The notes under the pieces are model-generated. The model had not been told where the DNA came from. It worked only from the letters and a program-made list of their open reading frames with translations, and made no database searches. Below, in pieces: positions 54,142-64,000 of a stretch of 64,000 nt of DNA. A program made the position numbers and the translations under genes. How positions within the stretch are numbered: the first letter of the stretch is position 1; every line of letters starts with the position of its first letter. Where the stretch lies: contig JASANE010024981.1 of the NCBI GenBank assembly GCA_030248225.1, positions 159,570 through 223,569 of the forward strand. The letters are read 5' to 3'. This DNA is from Trileptium ribeirensis (taxonomy: Eukaryota > Nematoda > Enoplea > Enoplida > Thoracostomopsidae).

Positions 54142-55305
54142 CAGGGAATAACCGGCACCGGAACCAGCAACCGGAACCGTCCATTTAAACCGAATCCGGA
54201 ACCGGAACCTGGTCTTCGAAATTTATATATAGTAAAACAGATAATGGAAGAAATGAAGGTATAGTGGATTTAAAATGCATTAAAAATAACTTTACATTAA
54301 ACTTAATGTATTGCGATGGTATTATTGCCTTTCTGAAAGTTTAAAGAGGCTGAGGAAGCTAATAATGTTTATTTATCGATCAAATATCTCGGTTTTTGGA
54401 CATTCAGAGCAAAAATGTCTTCCATACACCATTGCGTATACTGCGTCAAATCGAATGTGCTTACAAAGCTTGGAGCGTAGAATACACACTTTCGGCTCTG
54501 TCTCCAGCCGCCTCCCTTTACTACACATACGTTTGTTGCATGTTCTTCGGAAGGAAACTTAAAATTATTGGTTTATATGATTCTAAGAGAAATTAATAAA
54601 TAGAAGGTAATTTTATGATCAGTGGTCAGAGACGCTGTAGTCTAGCGTTGGACAAACAGTGCCCGTCAGTTAGATGATAATGATGGTAACTTTCTAATCA
54701 GAATGCTATAAATGAGACACACTGTGATGCTGCTCGCACAGTTTCAATAAATACAGTTCATAGCCATGAAAACAGTTTCTAGATGCGTTGCAGATAACGT
54801 TAGTTTACTTTAAATTAAGACTGATTTACCAAGTTTACAAGCGCCCTGGCGGGTGCCTGACGCAATTTATGTTAGCCAAGCATACCCTAAGTACTTCTGC
54901 GTAAGCCATACTCTGTTACCGAGTTGGACCGGTTTAATTCAAACGTATCCCACAGACTTCTGGATGTGTAAAATAGCTGCTACAAGCATCGACCTGGCTT
55001 TGATTTAACAAACTCCTGCAGGTTATTATGAAAAACTCCTGCTCAAATTATGTGCCCTACTTACGTTTCACACGGCAAATTGGTTAGTTAATCTTTTCTT
55101 TTGCTTGGTTGTATTGGAGCTTTATCATTGTGTAATATATATTACATATGTTTGGATTACAGGATGAAGCAAAAAACGTGCGAAAATAGTCTCTTCAAAC
55201 AAAATTTTTAAACCGGAATTCCGGTTCCGGTATGGTTTTTGCCCTTTGCCGGAACCGGAACCGGAACACGATTTTCGCCGGAACCGGAATTCCGGTTACT
55301 CCCTG
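54142..55305. mobile_element. hAT-like non-autonomous element with perfect target duplication
   Basis: CAGGGAATAACCGG at the left and, in reverse complement, CAGGGAGTAACCGG at the right. Flanked by identical octamers ATACTTAT (54134-54141 and 55306-55313), fitting the hAT target preference nTnnnnAn. CCGGAACC repeats sit near both ends. 1164 bp with no transposase; interior ORFs are short and unrecognised. Inserted in the 5' region of the LINE. Confidence 0.85.
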
Positions 55306-55636
55306 ATACTTATATACTTTAACTACATACTTATATATCCTATATGCATAACATATATTTATAATATATAAGAGTACAATATATGGGAGACGAATCTTGG
55401 AGGAAGCAATGATGGGCTCAACGGTGGAAAATTTGAGGCCACATTGATTCCCTAAGGCCCAGATTGTGGGCCCGGTGATTTAATGCCGATGTGCAGCTTG
55501 ACGGTATATTAGCTGCGCAGCGTTGCCCGGGAGGGTACGACAAGGACGCAAACAACCAAAATTTATCCTTTGGACTTAGGATAAACCACCCCCCATTCGT
55601 CATCATCAGTATCTTGCGATTCCGTTCTTGGCTATG

Positions 55637-55708
55637 CCAACGGAATTTTTGGTTCATTCGGTTCCATAGTTTGACATAAATGTTGTAATTTCTTTGTTAA
55701 AGTTGCAT
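55637..55708. repeat. 72-bp direct repeat flanking the LINE (right)
   Basis: Partner of 50197-50268. Contains the overlapping stop/start ATGA of the ORF A/ORF B pair. Confidence 0.8.
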
Positions 55709-56037
55709 GCCTTGCTATAAATTGTAATTGTTTTTATTTTTGGCATTGCAACTTTTGTATCGTATCCCGGGTATCTTTTTCCGGTTCTCTTACAGGTACT
55801 TAAGAACAACTCCTTTGTGCTTGCTTCTTCTTGAAACGTTTCGGTGTACGTTTCTTGCAAGTTTTCCTGTTGTTCGTTTCTTTTCGGTTGCGGTGTATTT
55901 GGGTCGAACTTGCGCATTATTTCCTCGAGTACTTTAGTAGTACTATTCGACATTTGATCTTCGCTATTGGCGTTTTTTGATTTGACTGTCAGTTGTTTTT
56001 GCGCCTTTATTCCAAGTGGCGTTCTTTGAAGTGTCAT
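55654..56037 (-). CDS. Unrecognised ORF A, upstream partner of the N/Q-rich ORF B
   Basis: 127 codons from MTLQRTPLGI to MSNYGTE. Polar, rich in Lys, Glu, Gln and Thr (RNEQQENLQETYTETFQEEA), with a Cys-containing basic stretch (STCKRTGKRYPGYDTK) near residue 83. No domain recognised. Its TGA overlaps the ATG of ORF B (ATGA), and the LINE target duplication begins in its last codons. It could be one of two cistrons of an unknown retroelement, or a frameshifted single gene. Confidence 0.4.
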   Translation of the reverse strand: MTLQRTPLGIKAQKQLTVKSKNANSEDQMSNSTTKVLEEIMRKFDPNTPQPKRNEQQENLQETYTETFQEEASTKELFLSTCKRTGKRYPGYDTKVAMPKIKTITIYSKACNFNKEITTFMSNYGTE

Positions 56038-57489
56038 TTGTAGTATTTTATATTTTAGGATGGACTTGCGTAATTCATCCTAGTTCTGTGAACTACTAGT
56101 TCTTGCTATGATATAAATAAATTTTATTTTGGCTTATGCCTTATTTGGGTCTGGGGTCGATTTTTAATTTTTGCTAAAACGTTGACCAATTTTAGTTTAT
56201 ACCATTGTTCCCCACTTTTACACGACATCGTGGTCAGTATGTTATATTTTTATGCTTTGATGGGGGTAGGCGTGGACTTTACTATGTATTATGACGGCTA
56301 TCCGATTATAAAATGGGACGGGATTCCTCACCGAAGATGTGTGATATGTACGCGTGTCCAGTAGTATGCCGGTGGGGATAATTTCTTTGTTACTGGCGCG
56401 GGTTACTTTGTTTTAGCGTATCTTATTCCTTATGGCGTTGTGGCGTGACTAATCGATATGCTGGCGATTCGGTTCCAAGATGAAAGCAAAAGAGCCATAG
56501 TTAGAATTTTATTCAAGGTTAGTATAATACGCATTGATTATTTATACACCGGTTCGGTTCTTGTTTCCCTACTATTGAGCCAACTCTGGCCTATGATTGA
56601 TAAATATTTAGCGACATCTGGCACAATTTATTTTGCCACCAATGTATCTTTGATTCCTAATATTTCCGACGCTCAATTGTTGAAAACCCATTGTGAATTT
56701 GCTTATACATTGCCTCTTAAATGTCGCTTTCGTTGAATGAACCTTGCGTTATTTTTCTCAAACTCAGGGTTGAGCGCACTATTATTCTGAGTAAGTTATC
56801 TGGTACTTGAGATTAGGGTATGTATTAATTCCTCTTATGAGGTTTGTACGAAGCCCTCTGGACGGCTAGACCCGCTAGAAAACAAGCAATCAAGGAAACA
56901 GAAAAGAAAACAAATCCCAGGGGATGGGGAGATATAAGTAGAGTGGTGTCCCAACCGGCGTTTTTAGTAAATTTTGGGTGTTGGGGCGGGTCTGGGCCGG
57001 AAACCCGCCTGGTAGCCTGGTATACTCCTTACAGTGGCCTACTAGACCCCCGACAGGAACAAACAAATAATGCTAAACTGCTATAATAAATGTTGTAGTA
57101 ACACTAGCTATATAATCATATGCATAAAACTACAGAACATAATTTACATAAAAGAGACGGCGGAAATTGTAACTTTTTATAATTTGTAACCTTACGTATA
57201 TTAATTATCGCCTTATTCATAACAGTTGGCTATCTGTGTGTATATATTATCGCCTTAGGTATAACAGTGATTATGGAAGTACTCCAAAGTAGCTTTTACC
57301 TCTGTTCAAACTGCCTCAACAAATCTACCACATTAGTGAAGGTTTTTTCCACATGAAACCATCTTACATCCAGATCTTACCTTCAGAGGGTTTAGAGGTG
57401 CTTGCATTAGTTATGCATTTGGCGCGCTTCCCTCAAACAACGTTTGAACATGTGAAAGAGGTAGAGTGAACTGTATCAGAATGTTGGTT
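56038..57489. other. Gene-free stretch
   Basis: Plus-strand ORFs at 56182-56364, 56458-56736 and 56844-57086 have no recognisable domains or shared repeats. Nothing supported. Confidence 0.45.
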
Positions 57490-58251
57490 GTTCCATGGTC
57501 TGATGATCCAACAAGTGAAAAAGTGATTTCGAACATTCGTTCGAACAGAAGGGTGGAAGACCTTCATGTCATGACCACGTAGTAATCGGCGCGGGCGAGA
57601 AAACGGATCGTCAAGATTGAGGATAGTGTCGCGGTGAACAATCTTCTAGGCGTTGACAAGATCAATCGTCTCTCTACGACTGTGCAGGGAGGACATTAAG
57701 GAAAGAGCAATGTTATGAGCGAGACGGAGACATCGGCATTGCGTTTTCTCTAACCTCTTCATTCCTATTGTATATTTAATCGACCATATAACCGCAGCAT
57801 ACTCCAAAATAGGTCGCACAAGGGCTTTGTATAGTCGGCCAATGATATTCACATTCCTGTACATGAGTGACTGACGCATCAGACTTATACGCTGGTTTGC
57901 CTTAGAGATGATGCTATCCAAGTGTCTTTTGAACCGCACATAATTGGTTATCATCACTCCCAAGTCGCGGACGCATTCTGTTTCTTGGATAACACCGTAA
58001 GGTAATCGGTACTGTGCATAGATGACTATGTTAAGCCTGATTCGAAAAATATAGCGTTTAGATGGTTTCAATTCAAACCATGTAATTGACCACTGGGCAA
58101 TGGTGTCAATGTTTTTCTGCAAAATAGCACAGTCATCGGCCGAGGGTATGTACCTGTATAGCCATATAGTGAATTTGTTTGCAAACAGTAAGTATGATTT
58201 CATATCAAAACATGAAATGCACGTATAACCAATTTTCCGAACAAGATTCAA
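57490..58251 (-). pseudogene. CR1/L2-like LINE: C-terminal RT fragment
   Basis: Motifs in order: SADDCAILQKNIDTIAQWS, CVRDLGVMITNYVRF, KANQRISLMRQSL, LYKALVRPILEYAAVIW, EKTQCRCLRLAH and LHSRRETIDLV. After a frameshift near 57646 come LDDPFSRPRRLLRGHDMKVF and RTNVRNHFFT, the usual C-terminal end of this group. The YxDD-type box itself is damaged (FANK). 5' truncated at about 58250, as is common for LINEs. Confidence 0.85.
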
Positions 58252-58988
58252 ATTTGCTATTCCAGTTCTCTACTTTAATTATTCACATAGTATTTTATTG
58301 CGGCATTTTATGTAGAATTCTTTGGGAGGCCATCGACATTTCATGGATTAAAGAAATTGACTAACTGATTAAACGCATTGGAATGTTCAGCAAATTTGGC
58401 TAGGCATTATTTTTTAAATATTGCAGAATTCGCAGAAATTGTTTAATTTAGTAGAACTTTTACTTTTCATGCATTGACATATAATAAATAATAATAATAA
58501 GTTCCCACCAACCACCCGGCAGCAGGCCAAAGCGTTACATTAAGCTTACAAACCTAAGTAGTACAGCTAACTGAGCCATATATACATGTATATTTACATA
58601 CATATGAGACAATGTTTATAACATTTGATTACGTATAAAATCAAGGGTTAAATCAACGACAACCCAAATACAAAACATTGGGTTAGTGATTCACAGAGAA
58701 TTTGACGCAAAATAAACATTTTTGCCTTGTTTAAGGTCGTTTGATGTCAAAGTCGTCCACACTAAAATACATTAGCGTTTTCAGCAAGCATAGATTTCAG
58801 CTGCTTAAGCTCGCGTTCGAGCCAATGCCGTTTTGTTAAAGTTTTCTCAATACCTGTTGAGCTCGACCATGGTCAATTGCTCTTTTATTCTTAATAGCTA
58901 AGTGTCGTTTTAGATTTACAGGTCGACTATAAATATTACTAACTTGTCTTGTCTCCGTGTTTTTATGGTATTGTAAATGGCTTTTGGT
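58252..58988. other. Gene-free stretch
   Basis: AT-rich; no ORF with recognisable features. Confidence 0.5.
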
Positions 58989-59660
58989 TCACATGTTAAA
59001 CGTATTGAATAGTGTCTTCATTTTAATCTCTTCTGTATGCGATAACAAATGTCCAACTTGTATGGTCATCGTATGTTTACTGAAGTTAGTGATTGCAATT
59101 GGAATAGTTGGATGACTCATTAATTCTGAAGCATGCGCAAAAGGCAAATTAGTAATGACCAATGTAGGAATGAATAAAGCCCTTCTAAACATTGTTCGTG
59201 GACTTCGGAGATTCCGTTTGTAAAAGTGTTTGTGTTTGGCGGTATGGCGGTGTACTAGTAACAAGAGACTGCTATGGTTTGTGGTTTGTCATATTCAACA
59301 TTAACAAACGAAACAGCAAAATATGCTTCTTTTGCTGATACACGCTGAGGTAGTAAGTCTATACTAAGACATTATCATACAAACTGTTCCTGCGATGTAT
59401 TGAGTGCGTTTTCTGGTGACGCAAAAACGTATTTTGTATATAACAGTTCCTACGGAAGTTCAAAATGAGCTGATCCACCTCTGTCTAGCTTCTCAAGAGA
59501 AGCGCATATAATACTTTTAGTTTTCATACAAGGTTTAGCGCTGGAAGCGTTGTACTAGATTTTGTGTTATTGACACATCTGCTCCAGTGTCGATTAAAGG
59601 TGAGAACTGCTCGTCCCATGACCCGTGTATTTATGACAAGTAGTGAGTGACTATCAGTTA
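58989..59660 (-). pseudogene. Retroviral-type aspartyl protease remnant
   Basis: The minus strand near 59630-59540 reads WDEQFSPLIDTGADVSITQ, an intact DTGA active-site loop. About 300 bp on, PTLVITNLPFAH and IAITNFSKHTMTIQVGHLL (59264-58989) resemble the protease-RT linker of LTR retrotransposons. The stretch between is broken by stops. No RT or LTR was found. Confidence 0.5.
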
Positions 59661-59988
59661 TGTGTTAACCTCATGTTCATAGTTTTCGTCTCAGTCCTCC
59701 AGCGTTGTTTCTAGCTAATGCTAATAATTCAGTTGTCGCTATATGCCCTGAATCATCATTCGTCTCAATTTGTATTTTGTCTTAGTGATCTGTGCAATTC
59801 TGGCATGTACCTACAGGTCAATGTGTGTCTACTATAGATGTAGGTGGTACTCTAATAATGTCCAGTGTGTATCGAGGTGGCGTTCGATTAGACGGTGGGT
59901 TAGAACATTCGTCTCATTCATAATTCTGAATCCTGAATCGGCTTTCGGCCCGCAGTGGCACTCCATGAGTTTTTTGGGGGGTTTTGAG

Positions 59989-62900
59989 CTAGGTACCAGC
60001 ACAATGTCGCGTATGTCTGGCCATGTTTGTGGCCGCTATCTGCCGGTTGCAGTTGTCGCACTGTTTTCTTTTATTCTTGTATACCCGCGTCGAAGATGGG
60101 GCGCCCGTTACCACTTCCAGCCGTCTTGCCTGGCCGCCATCTGTTGGGGCGGCACGACACGTTCTTTTATGGCGAGCCATGTTGGCGATGCTAAGCGTAT
60201 GACCGCAGAACGGACAGTCGCGTGTATTCACATTCGTTCTCGCGTCCTCTGCGTCAGCTCGTCGTTCGTGCACTTCAGATGCGCATACTCTGTAGTGATT
60301 TTTTAGGTTTGCCTGCTGCTGGAACGACCGGCTGCATTTGGCAGAGGTGAACAAAGGTTTGGCGCTGTGGTGGATCATTTTTTGATGGATTTTCAGCCCA
60401 CCCTTTCGATTTACACAGTTTGTCGCATCCGCTCCAGTCGCAGACAAAGCCATCTTGGTCACCTGCGCAGCTCTTGCGGTGGTTTCGGTTCACGCGGTTG
60501 TCGAGTTGTCCTTGGTATCTTTTGCACTGCTGGCTTTCCCATTTCGCGATATGTTTAACACGCTTCGTGATGGTCGTTTGCCATAACTTCTTATCGAAGC
60601 ATTTTGTTTCGATGGAATCCGGATCCAGGCCTGCTTGTATTAGCAGCTGACGCCAATACAAGATGATGTTTCTTCGTCGACCTTTCTTCTTCCCTCGGCC
60701 CTCTAGTGCCGAGTACCACCCCAGCACTAGCTGTTTCATTCGGCATCCGCAAGACATGGCCGATTCGTCGCTTCGCTTTGCTTTCGACCTTCATACCGAT
60801 GGAGTTGACTTTCAGCTGTTCCCGGATGTCGAACATTTTCACCCGTTTTTGTTGTATTTCCATGAGCGGCGCCTGAGTTTTGGAGCTCCAAATGTAGCGG
60901 TAAGCTTTGTCTATCATCTGTAGCTTCACTTCATTCTGATGAAATGGCCGTACGTGGCAATCGAATAGCATCGTAGCTTCCACACAAGGGGTGATGTTTG
61001 CTTGGGTTGTCTTCGTCAGCTTGGAGTTCTTCAAGCGTAGCTTCAGCAGAAAACAGGTTCTCGATCCTCTCGACAGTCGTTGTCTCATATCCCCTTCCCA
61101 GTCCATGTAACAACCGAGCATGCGCACATTACGGCCGTCCTCGTTACCGAATACCAGTTTCTCTTCTTTCAGTTTGTAGTTCTTCTCTTCAAATTCCGAC
61201 ATCGCTAATTTCACACTCGAGACTCCTTGCTCCATTTCGATCGTTTTACCTATTATCGTCGTGTCGTCGACAAAGAGGGAGCTGTGAATAGTGATTTCCT
61301 GGATCTCAGAGTTGCGGCTTGACGGAAGAATTTTTGGTAATAGGCTGTTGCCCGGTATCCAATGCCACCGTAGGCCCATCTGTTCGTTGTTGAAAGTAGC
61401 TACCTCCAGCCGTTGCTTTGTTGCAACCGTCATTGCTGCCTGGTGGTATATATTGAATTACATTGGCCACGTCGGGCATCCTTCTCGTAAACCTCTCGCG
61501 GAAAACCATGTGTCACTGTCGGCGCCTTTCCCACGAACTTTGTAGCACGTTGACTCGTGCAGGTCCTCAATGACGTTTAAGCAGTTGCCGTGAAGGCCGT
61601 AACGCTGCAGCACTCGCCAGAGAATAGGTTTGTTGACTCTGCGGTATGCTTTCTGTAAATCCAGCAGTCGTGCTTCTATTTGCTAGTGTTCGATGTTGCT
61701 GGTGTTTGCGAGGTAGACGTCTTCCTGGATGCGCATAAATATCTGCGTGGTGTCCGCTGTAGAGTGGTTGCTCCGGAAGCCTTGTTGATTTTCATCGAGG
61801 AGTCGGAAATCCTCAGCCCAGGCACGTAGCCTGACCGCTATGATCCGAGCCAGAATCCTGCTGATCATCGGGAGGAGACAAACACCGCGATAGTTATTTA
61901 GATTCTTTCGATCACCCTTCTTGAAAAGAGGAATAATGACTCCGGTCTTGACGTTTTCCGGTCAGCGGTTCGCCCGGTTCGTGAACAGAAACTGGACTGT
62001 CTTTATGATAAGTTCCGTTGTTGATGGACCTGCGAATTTGATGGAAGTTACCCTGATAATCGTCCTCGCCCGGTGCAGAATCGTTGACGTTTTTCAACTC
62101 TCGCTTCACTTCTGCCGCTGAGGAGGTTTCGTTTAGCGCTAGGGTCCATTGCTGGGCAGCCGGCTCGTCTCGCAGTTGTTAACATTAGCGAGCGTTGTTT
62201 CAATTTCGGCCGGAAGCCTCTCATAGCGGTTTTCTGTTATCGCTTCCAGATGTGCTTTAAACTCATCTGGCGAAAAATATTGGCTGGCTGGAGCCTTTGT
62301 TGTTTTGTGACCCAGTTTCCTCAGCGTATGATACATTAGGCCGGAATCGCCCATCAATTCGGCTTCTTTGCATTGTTGCAAAAGTTGTTGCCACCAATCC
62401 TTCTCCCATTGTTTCTGTTTGTTTTTGTATTCCCGGCGGATCTGGCGTAGCTCGTTTCTGATATTGTTTTCCTCGGTAGCGTCTGCCGTTCCTTCCGTTT
62501 GAATTCTTCTTCGTTGGTCCACTTTTGCTTGAATCCTTTCGCGGTACTTCCGGCATTCCACTTCTCGGCCCGTCAACCATGGTGTTGATGATGTTCTCGT
62601 CTGTATGCAGCATATCGAATTGGCTGTCGAGCATAAAATATCGCTTACTCCGTCCCAGACCTCCGCCCCCGTTTCCGGTGGTGGCTGCATTGTCGATACC
62701 GTTGCCCGTTCGGTTTCAACAGCCAACTTTCTTTTGTTGTCATCGCAGTATAGGTTTTCCCAGTCGATCTTTCGCCTCGACATTTTGGCCGCCGTCGTGG
62801 ACTGTCTTGCCGCCGTGGACTGGCTGCCGCGGTTGATCCACGCAAATAGCTTGTTTGGTCGATGGTCAGAGAATGTGTCGACCGGTTCTGTCTTTATTGC

Positions 62901-63768
62901 TTTCAGAAGCTGGTGGCGTTCGGTCGCGCGGCACAGGAAACCGTCAAATTCGAACCATTGGCGTAATGCCATGTGGTACCACGTTCCGCAGCTGGCGTGG
63001 GTCGCGAACGAGTTCATATATGACAAGCTGTTTCCTTCACAAAGCCGTAGCAGGTCGTATCCCACCTCGTTAGTGTTTCGGATTCCAAATCGACCTCTCG
63101 TGTCGTTACCCGTTGCCGAAGGACCTACACTGGCGTTAAAATCGCCACCCACGATAAGCGACTTCTTGTTCGGCGTTATCGCTATTTGTCTTTCAAGTTC
63201 ATCCTTGAACTGTTCCCTTTCGTTCTTATCGTGCTGCTGCAACGGGAAATTAGCCGAGATCAAATGAAAACTGTCCAGCTGGGTGGCTGTCGTTCGGGTT
63301 CCGAACCTTCGTCTCGCGCCGTTGTCTATCCATTTTTGGAGGCTGACGCCATTTTAGCATGATTGCCGACTTCGTGGAGTGGATTATTCCTACAAGATCT
63401 TCGGCTTCGCCGAGCCATATAATACCGACTTGGTCGCATGATATTTCGGTCAGCAGTGTGACTTCCCATCGTTTCTGTAGACAGAACGAAGCCACGTCCT
63501 GAAGTCGTCGTCGGTTGTTCTGACGCAGAGACATCCGTTGCATATTCCACGTTCTGATCTCGATGTAGTTTCGCTTATGACGCTCGTTTTCTCCGGTGCT
63601 CTGATGTTTCCCATCTTCATTAATGATAGTAGTAGTAGTGGTGCGGCGGGCGTCCCTCTTAACGTCCTTCCGTTCCCTGCGACGCCGTTTGCCTTCTTCC
63701 GTTTTATTGCGTTCTCCTCGTGGTCTACCTTTTGGCCCCGTGTTGGGGTGGATAGTCCTCAGCACCAC
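59989..63768 (-). pseudogene. Endonuclease-RT non-LTR retrotransposon with C-terminal zinc fingers
   Basis: The N-terminal basic region and APE-type endonuclease start (63768-63250) read IRTWNMQRMSLRQNNRRRLQ and LLTEI. The endonuclease end (63263 on) has GGDFNASVG, GTWYH and FSDHRP, followed by an Arg/Gln-rich linker to 62139. RT blocks: NDSAPGEDDY, KNLNNYRGVCLLP, LLDENQQGFRSNHSTAD, GLREGCPTW with a TAA shortly after, SLFVDDTTIIG (catalytic DD) and VRMLGCYMDWEGDM. The thumb/C-terminal part has KRRIGHVLRMPNE, then after a frameshift LLIQAGLDPDSI and KHIAKWESQQ. Zinc fingers (60420-59989) include C2H2-like LKIHQKMIH and SFQQQANLKNH, and two CPFC/CDNC-x12-H-x4-C modules. Only a few frameshifts and one RT stop, so the copy is fairly young. 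The clade is not fixed. Confidence 0.88.
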
Positions 63769-64000
63769 ATCACGTGTGCCGTTCTAGCTCTTTTGTCCCA
63801 AAACTTATTTCTTCGCCGTGCAGTTGTTTAAGGAGATGTCTGCGTCGGCTCACGCAGCCCGCTCCGGTACCACCGCCTGATTCTCCAACAAGTGGGTGAT
63901 ACGACTCCACCGCTGGATCGTCGGACGGGGCCCGTGGTTCCCTTTGCCGCAGGCCTTCGGTAAAAGGCCGCGTTCCTACTTGCCACCGCGAAGAGGTTGA
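63769..64000 (-). other. Probable 5' region of the endonuclease-RT LINE
   Basis: GC-rich sequence upstream of the first recognisable ORF, without coding motifs. The window ends here and the element's 5' boundary is not visible. Confidence 0.4.

Larger units (their letters stand above)
50269..55636 (-). mobile_element. Non-LTR retrotransposon with RNase H (I/R1-type), internally deleted, carrying a nested hAT
   Basis: On the minus strand the order is 5' region (55636-55306, then 54141-54093 after the hAT insertion), ORF1 (54092-52485, broken), ORF2 (52358-50398, broken), a 3' UTR, and a CATT-repeat tail at about 50269-50295. The ends coincide with the inner edges of the 72-bp direct repeats. 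ORF2 lacks most of the endonuclease and the N-terminal RT. The nested hAT element occupies 54142-55305. Clade placement (I/R1/Outcast-like) rests on the endonuclease, RT and RNase H order and is approximate. Confidence 0.75.

Noticed and set aside
56182..57086. Plus-strand ORFs of 60-92 codons
   Set aside because: No motif, no neighbouring exon structure and no similarity to other parts of the window.
59770..63267. Long plus-strand ORFs (59770-60306, 62605-63267)
   Set aside because: Antisense to the endonuclease-RT LINE, whose domains read on the minus strand.

Overview
Eukaryotic nuclear DNA, AT-rich and dominated by transposable elements and satellite repeats, with two recognisable host genes. 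The best-supported host gene is ribosomal protein S3 (RpS3). It lies on the minus strand with six coding exons spread from 48685 down to 31873, and every exon junction could be placed by conserved protein sequence plus GT/AG sites. The second is the terminal exon of a globin-like gene (12704-13119, plus strand), of a type common in nematodes. The S3 sequence, the globin type and a BEL/Pao reverse transcriptase with YxDN instead of YxDD together suggest a nematode or close ecdysozoan relative. That assignment is inference, not proof.

Layout. 1-4488: 3' half of a BEL/Pao LTR retrotransposon (RT end, RNase H, integrase, DUF5641-type tail), followed by a separate third ORF with SGNH-hydrolase motifs. 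4489-5678: A/C-rich, T-poor sequence of doubtful quality. 5679-7316 and 10679-11055: a broken retroelement-like ORF series, split by a second BEL/Pao element (7317-10678, minus strand). This second element has LTRs, a decayed gag, the end of pol and a decayed copy of the same third ORF. 11719-13119: a repeat ORF and the globin exon. 13490-17330: a satellite of about 111 bp with abnormal inserts. 19890-20350: a 20-bp minisatellite. 21000-25800: mostly unassigned, with small repeats and hairpins. 26125-28030: a terminal-inverted-repeat element filled by a 32-bp minisatellite. 28247-29465: two related palindrome-rich elements. 29796-31298: a broken CR1-like LINE.

31873-48685: RpS3, whose introns hold several small DNA transposons, tandem duplications and dispersed repeats. 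One duplication copies the splice donor of exon 5. 49210-56037: an N/Q-rich ORF pair interrupted by an RNase H-bearing LINE flanked by 72-bp direct repeats, which itself carries a hAT-like element with a perfect 8-bp target duplication. 57490-64000: a CR1/L2-like RT fragment, a retroviral-type protease remnant, and an endonuclease-RT LINE with C-terminal zinc fingers.

The most novel signal is the BEL/Pao third ORF. Two diverged copies on opposite strands keep the same order (DUF5641 end of pol, a novel N-terminal domain, an SGNH hydrolase-like domain), so a lineage of BEL/Pao elements appears to carry an esterase-like protein in the position where env genes sit. All comparisons were made by eye; no searches were run.
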